Origin: an uncultured Phascolarctobacterium sp.
Lineage (GTDB): Bacteria > Bacillota > Negativicutes > Acidaminococcales > Acidaminococcaceae
DNA length: 11,414 nt
Assembly: GCA_937901335.1 (NCBI GenBank)
Contig: CALCHC010000078.1
Coordinates: forward strand, 1 to 11,414
Direction: 5' to 3'
Shown here: positions 8,548 to 11,414 of the stretch, one piece after another
Layout: every line of letters starts with the position of its first letter
How positions within the stretch are numbered: the stretch's first letter is position 1
The notes under the pieces: model-generated
What the model was told of the DNA's origin: nothing
The model's input: only the letters and a program-made list of their open reading frames with translations
Databases searched by the model: none
Made by a program: the position numbers and the translations under genes

Positions 8548-9490
8548 TGTGCTTACCTCCTGTCAAGGTTAAGAATAAGAGGGCCATACGCACTGCTACA
8601 CCGTTTTGAACTTCGTCACGGATTGCAGCGTTGTCGCAGTAGCCAACTTCCCAAGAAATTTCCAAGCCGCGGTTCATGGGACCCGGATGGAGAACAGTTA
8701 CGTCAGGTTTCGCCAGTTTCAGGCGAGCTTCGTTTACGCCAAAGATGCGAGCATATTCACGCGGAGTCGGGAACATACCTTTCTTTTGACGTTCCAATTG
8801 GATACGCAGGATGTCTACAACATCTGCGCCTTCGAGAGCTTCTTCAACACGTTTGTGTACGGTTACGCCCAAGGATTCAATATCATAAGGCATCAAGGTC
8901 ATAGGACCAGCAACGTGTACATCAGCACCCAGTTTAGTCCAAGCAGCAATGTTAGTACGAGCTACGCGGCTGTACAGTACGTCGCCGATGATTGCCATTT
9001 TCATGCCTTTCAAATCAGCGCCTTTTTTCTCACGGATGGTGAGCAAATCCAGCAAGCCTTGAGAAGGATGAGCATGCGCGCCGTCGCCTGCGTTGATGAT
9101 TACAGGGTCAGCTACGTTTGCAGCGTAAGCAGCAGCACCTTCAATGGGGTGACGCATTACGATTGCATCGCAAGCCATGGATTGTACAGTCAAGATAGTA
9201 TCGCGCAAGCATTCGCCTTTAACAACACTAGAAGAAGCGGTAGTAATATTTACAACGTCAGCGCCCAAATATTTACCAGCCAACTCGAAAGAAGTGCGGG
9301 TACGGGTACTGGGTTCATAGAACAAGTTAATGATGGATTTACCACGCAGGGACGGAACTTTTTTAATGTCCCTTTTCATAATTTTTTTCATTTCCTCAGC
9401 AGTTTTAATAACGAGCTCAATCTCTTCTACGCTGAGGCTTTCCAGGTCGAGTATATCTCTGCCGCTGAGAGATACATTTGCTTTTGCCAT
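8531..9490 (-). CDS. pyrB: Aspartate carbamoyltransferase catalytic chain
   Basis: Condenses carbamoyl phosphate with aspartate to carbamoyl aspartate, the committed step. 319 residues, slightly longer than the common 305-310. Motifs in order: carbamoyl phosphate site STRTRT at 61-66, the 80s loop SSSVVKGE with K91, R113-H114, HPSQG with H141 and Q144, aspartate-binding ILRIQLERQ near 227-235 and HPGPMNRG at 268-275. No regulatory chain gene (pyrI) follows, so this is probably the unregulated trimer type. The frame is open upstream to 9568, but that part reads through the leader terminator. The ATG at 9490 is chosen because AGGAGG (9499-9504) stands 8 bases away; another ATG at 9496 is only 2 bases from it. 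It is the first gene of the operon. Confidence 0.97.
   Translation of the reverse strand: MAKANVSLSGRDILDLESLSVEEIELVIKTAEEMKKIMKRDIKKVPSLRGKSIINLFYEPSTRTRTSFELAGKYLGADVVNITTASSSVVKGECLRDTILTVQSMACDAIVMRHPIEGAAAYAANVADPVIINAGDGAHAHPSQGLLDLLTIREKKGADLKGMKMAIIGDVLYSRVARTNIAAWTKLGADVHVAGPMTLMPYDIESLGVTVHKRVEEALEGADVVDILRIQLERQKKGMFPTPREYARIFGVNEARLKLAKPDVTVLHPGPMNRGLEISWEVGYCDNAAIRDEVQNGVAVRMALLFLTLTGGKHIENID
8547..8561 (-). promoter_or_regulatory. Ribosome binding site that fixes the pyrC TTG start
   Basis: A full AGGAGG at 8556-8561 stands 8 bases before TTG at 8547. It lies inside the last codons of pyrB (Thr-Gly-Gly-Lys). The strength and spacing of this site decide for a TTG start; the next in-frame ATG is 20 codons further on and would remove the conserved first strand. 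Confidence 0.85.
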
Positions 9491-9518
9491 TAGCATTACC
9501 TCCTGTGTCATATATAAT

Positions 9519-9557
9519 AAAAAAAGCCTTCTTGCCCGCGAGAGGGTACAAGAAGGC
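9519..9557 (-). terminator. Intrinsic terminator in the pyr leader (attenuator)
   Basis: In the transcript sense GCCTTCTTG (9549-9557) pairs perfectly with CAAGAAGGC (9526-9534). An inner CCC/GGG pairing is possible around the loop TCTCGC, and the hairpin is followed by a run of seven T (9519-9525). It ends 15 bases before the pyrB ribosome site, with no gene between it and the promoter, so it can only act on the operon transcript. With the PyrR-type hairpin just upstream it forms a transcription attenuator. An alternative antiterminator probably uses the 3' arm of the PyrR hairpin and the segment from 9558 to 9580, but I could not settle its pairing by eye. Confidence 0.88.
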
Positions 9558-9580
9558 CTTAGCTTCATTACTTAAAGTCT

Positions 9581-9612
9581 ACCTTGAAGTCTCACGGGAC
9601 CGATTTAAAGGT
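9581..9612 (-). promoter_or_regulatory. PyrR-binding hairpin (anti-antiterminator) of the pyr leader
   Basis: The transcript reads GGUC-CCGUGA-GACU (9588-9601): a 4-bp stem closed by a hexaloop that fits the known PyrR consensus ARUCCNGNGAGGYU (loop CNGNGA). Below it an asymmetric internal loop (UAAAUC opposite UC) leads to a second stem ACCUU/AAGGU (9608-9612 with 9581-9585). This is the layout of Bacillus PyrR sites, where PyrR with UMP or UTP stabilises the hairpin and lets the terminator downstream form. The match is to a recalled consensus; PyrR itself is not encoded in the window. Confidence 0.8.
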
Positions 9613-9630
9613 ACAAATTTAACTGTATAT

Positions 9631-9659
9631 ATTCTATCACCGCACCGTTCCTTAGTCAA
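9631..9659 (-). promoter_or_regulatory. Sigma-A type promoter of the pyr operon
   Basis: TTGACT (9654-9659) and TAGAAT (9631-9636) are separated by exactly 17 bases; both match the consensus at five of six positions. AT-rich tracts lie just upstream of the -35 box and may act as an UP element. Transcription should start near 9622-9625, giving a leader of about 130 bases that contains the PyrR hairpin and the attenuator. No other promoter of similar quality was seen between the operon genes. Confidence 0.8.
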
Positions 9660-9749
9660 ATATTTAAGCGTAAAATTTGCCATTTTTTGCACAAAAAAAC
9701 TCCGCAATTTCTTGTTTAATAAACACAAAAATAAATATTACAAACAACA
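9660..9749. other. AT-rich intergenic spacer
   Basis: Between the pyr promoter and the inverted repeat lie about 90 bases rich in A and T tracts. No reading frame, RNA gene or convincing second promoter was seen. The T-rich minus-strand part at about 9720-9749 serves as the tail of the upstream terminator, and the part nearest 9660 may help the pyr promoter. Confidence 0.5.
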
Positions 9750-9782
9750 GATAGCGACCAACTTTTTAGGTTGGTCGCTATC
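9750..9782 (-). terminator. Perfect 13-bp inverted repeat, probable terminator of the upstream gene
   Basis: GATAGCGACCAAC (9750-9762) and GTTGGTCGCTATC (9770-9782) are exact complements around a 7-base loop. The repeat lies 26 bases after the DUF262/DUF1524 stop codon. On the minus strand it is followed by a T-rich but interrupted stretch (TGTTGTTTG and further), which fits an intrinsic terminator of moderate quality. On the plus strand it is followed by AAAATTTT, a poor tail. It separates the upstream gene from the pyr promoter. It could also be a protein-binding palindrome, but its position favours termination. Confidence 0.7.
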
Positions 9783-9808
9783 AAAATTTTGTCTACCGTT
9801 AAGTCTAA

Positions 9809-11414
9809 TTACTTGGCAAATATGAATTCTATAATTCTATTGCTTGCCTTTTCTGTCGCTAACATTATATCATTTTTCTTCCAATAAGGTTTGTTAGCAT
9901 TCTGGTATTCAGCAACCAAAGTACGAGCTATAGGATATTCACTATCAATATAGCCTGTTTTATTTTCAAGCTTTGTCGAAACTTTAGTCCTAAACCATTC
10001 ATTTCCAATTGCTCTATTAATTTTTTCTTCAAGAACAATCTTATTACCCAATTTGTTTACAACACTATAGAATTCTTCTTCACTACTAATTTCGGCATCC
10101 TTCCTAATTTCCTGAAGATTATTACCACTATATGGCATAATATGTTCAATATCATATTTTGTGCCAAGCATGAAACTACAACCTCTTTCTTTAGCAAAAA
10201 GATACTCATTTAAATATACTAAAACATTGCCATCATAATCACGCAATGCATTTTGAATATTTTCTTTGTCCCAATTAGTACGAATATGTTCATTAAAATC
10301 ATTGATGATTTCATTAACATCAACACTTACGTTCGCAAACTTAACCTCTTCGCCAAATAAAAATGTCTTAAAATATCTGCTAGAATACCCCACATCAACA
10401 AGTTCAAGAAGAGAAAATAAACGAAGCAAGCATTCAAGAACAGGAGTAACTACTTCTTCTTTGATATCATTATCATCAAATCTAAAGAAATAGCTAGCCA
10501 AAAACAACTTAGTGTTCTCATTGAATTTTAAAAGAACTTTCATTTGCGGATATTCAGAAACTTTTTCCCAAATTCTAGCAAGTTTAATCATATCTGAACA
10601 CATACCGATAGGATTAGCCATTGGCACCTTATTAATTTCTGTAAAATATCTTCTCAAACCAGGTGTAGTTACATTGATTGCTCCTGTTTCGCTTACAGTT
10701 TCATTATTAATAGTTCTTATATAATACATATATTGCATTAAGATAGAGTTGATATCAGCTACACGAATGCTCTCTAACCCATCTATACAATTATTTAACT
10801 GTTTCCATAAATCAGCAAATTCTTTTTGAGTTCCTCTTTTTTCTGCTTCTGCATATAATTTTGCAGAAATAATATCCGAATCATACAAAGGTAACCCATC
10901 AGAATTAAGAGAATTAAACATTGTTATAGCTTGTTCAACTTGCCAACTCTTAATCTCAATTACTTCGCAATTATCTGTAATAGATTTAGCAATGCTATTT
11001 AATTGAGACTCAGATAATTCGCTTATCTTTTCATAAAAGAATTTAAAGTTTCTAAAGAAATTGGTATATCTATTGTCTTTTTGTTTGTATTTGATTTTAA
11101 TTACATTGGTTTCTGCCGAAACATAATCAGTAGCTTGTAGAATTGTTGCCAATTCAGTCTTGTATTTTTCATTTATAGAATAGTTTTCTAGAATAATTCT
11201 GCGCTTGCATATTTCAGCATCTTTAACAACATCTGGCTTATCCGAAATATCTTCTGTTTCAGCTTTATAGAGAATCCCCATAATTCTTCTTCTACGTTCT
11301 TGCAAGCCACGACAGAGACTTGCAGAATCTTCATCATTTGCAGTCCTTTCAATCGCGATATTAACTCTTACTAACAACGCCTTTAATAACAATAAAAATG
11401 TAGTGGTTCTTTGT
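9809..11414 (-). CDS. DUF262/DUF1524 (GmrSD-like) protein, 5' end cut by window edge
   Basis: The frame is open to the window edge, so the N-terminus is missing; about 534 residues are visible. The first visible residues QRTTTFLLLLKALL are the second half of the DUF262 signature DGQQRxTT, the nucleotide-hydrolysing part. A second DUF262 segment, FNSLNSDGLPLYDSDIIS, lies at about 10860-10918. The C-terminal DUF1524 nuclease-like part has YDIEHIMP with the His codon at 10142-10144, then LGNKIVLEEKIN and a following FRTK, the HNH-like pattern of this family. Relatives include the type IV restriction enzyme GmrSD, which cuts DNA with modified cytosines, and other phage-defence proteins; the substrate here is unknown. 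Two 60-base samples (10201 and 10501 onward) hold 16 G+C each, against 33 and 26 in two carB samples, and TTA codons are frequent, unlike the pyr genes. This suggests acquisition. An in-frame TTG at 11392 is not a credible start. Confidence 0.85.
   Translation of the reverse strand, partial: QRTTTFLLLLKALLVRVNIAIERTANDEDSASLCRGLQERRRRIMGILYKAETEDISDKPDVVKDAEICKRRIILENYSINEKYKTELATILQATDYVSAETNVIKIKYKQKDNRYTNFFRNFKFFYEKISELSESQLNSIAKSITDNCEVIEIKSWQVEQAITMFNSLNSDGLPLYDSDIISAKLYAEAEKRGTQKEFADLWKQLNNCIDGLESIRVADINSILMQYMYYIRTINNETVSETGAINVTTPGLRRYFTEINKVPMANPIGMCSDMIKLARIWEKVSEYPQMKVLLKFNENTKLFLASYFFRFDDNDIKEEVVTPVLECLLRLFSLLELVDVGYSSRYFKTFLFGEEVKFANVSVDVNEIINDFNEHIRTNWDKENIQNALRDYDGNVLVYLNEYLFAKERGCSFMLGTKYDIEHIMPYSGNNLQEIRKDAEISSEEEFYSVVNKLGNKIVLEEKINRAIGNEWFRTKVSTKLENKTGYIDSEYPIARTLVAEYQNANKPYWKKNDIMLATEKASNRIIEFIFAK

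Noticed and set aside
7525..8904. Plus-strand open frame of 459 codons opposite pyrC and part of pyrB
   Set aside because: Same mirror-register artefact; the sense strand carries unmistakable PyrC and PyrB motifs.
9491..9568. Longer pyrB N-terminus, or a leader peptide reading through the attenuator as in E. coli pyrBI
   Set aside because: The added residues are encoded by the terminator hairpin and T tract and there is no good ribosome site. The PyrR-type hairpin offers a simpler control, though a leader peptide is not strictly excluded.
9478..9825. Plus-strand frame of 115 codons across the intergenic region
   Set aside because: No ribosome site, composition is that of AT-rich noncoding DNA, and it runs across the promoter, both hairpins and the leader.
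11390..11392. TTG at 11392 as start of the DUF262/DUF1524 gene
   Set aside because: Codons upstream in the same frame give QRTTTFL, part of the DUF262 motif, so the gene continues past the window edge.

Overview
The window is almost entirely one minus-strand operon for de novo UMP synthesis. In transcription order (right to left) it reads pyrB, pyrC, carA, carB, pyrK, pyrD, pyrF, pyrE. This is the gene order of the Bacillus/Firmicutes pyr operon without pyrR and pyrP at its head. A class 1B dihydroorotate dehydrogenase (PyrD plus the iron-sulfur flavoprotein PyrK), strong AGGAGG-type ribosome sites and a PyrR-type attenuator all point to a low-to-mid GC Firmicute (Bacillota). I cannot name a genus from the sequence alone; an anaerobic fermenter would fit, but that is inference.

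Layout: 1-528 is pyrE, cut by the window edge. 533-9490 holds pyrF, pyrD, pyrK, carB, carA, pyrC and pyrB, packed so tightly that most ribosome sites lie inside the preceding gene and several genes overlap. 9491-9659 is the operon control region: a good sigma-A promoter (-35 TTGACT, 17-bp spacer, -10 TAGAAT), a PyrR-binding hairpin with hexaloop CCGUGA, and an intrinsic terminator just before the pyrB ribosome site. 9660-9749 is AT-rich spacer. 9750-9782 is a perfect 13-bp inverted repeat that probably terminates the upstream gene. 9809-11414 is a 5'-truncated DUF262/DUF1524 (GmrSD-like) gene, much more AT-rich than the operon and probably an acquired defence gene.

How the genes work together: CarA/CarB make carbamoyl phosphate, PyrB joins it to aspartate, PyrC closes the ring, PyrD/PyrK oxidise dihydroorotate with electrons passed to NAD+, PyrE adds the ribose phosphate from PRPP, and PyrF decarboxylates OMP to UMP. 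High UMP/UTP would close the operon through PyrR acting on the leader; no pyrR gene lies in this window.

The most notable observation is in CarA. Its glutaminase domain keeps the nucleophilic Cys249, but the otherwise near-invariant C-terminal His-Pro-Glu triad motif is replaced by Leu-Pro-Asp, and the Gln of CLGHQ is Leu. This suggests a carbamoyl phosphate synthase that may run on free ammonia rather than glutamine. The rest of the operon looks orthodox, and I found no CRISPR array, tRNA, rRNA or insertion sequence.
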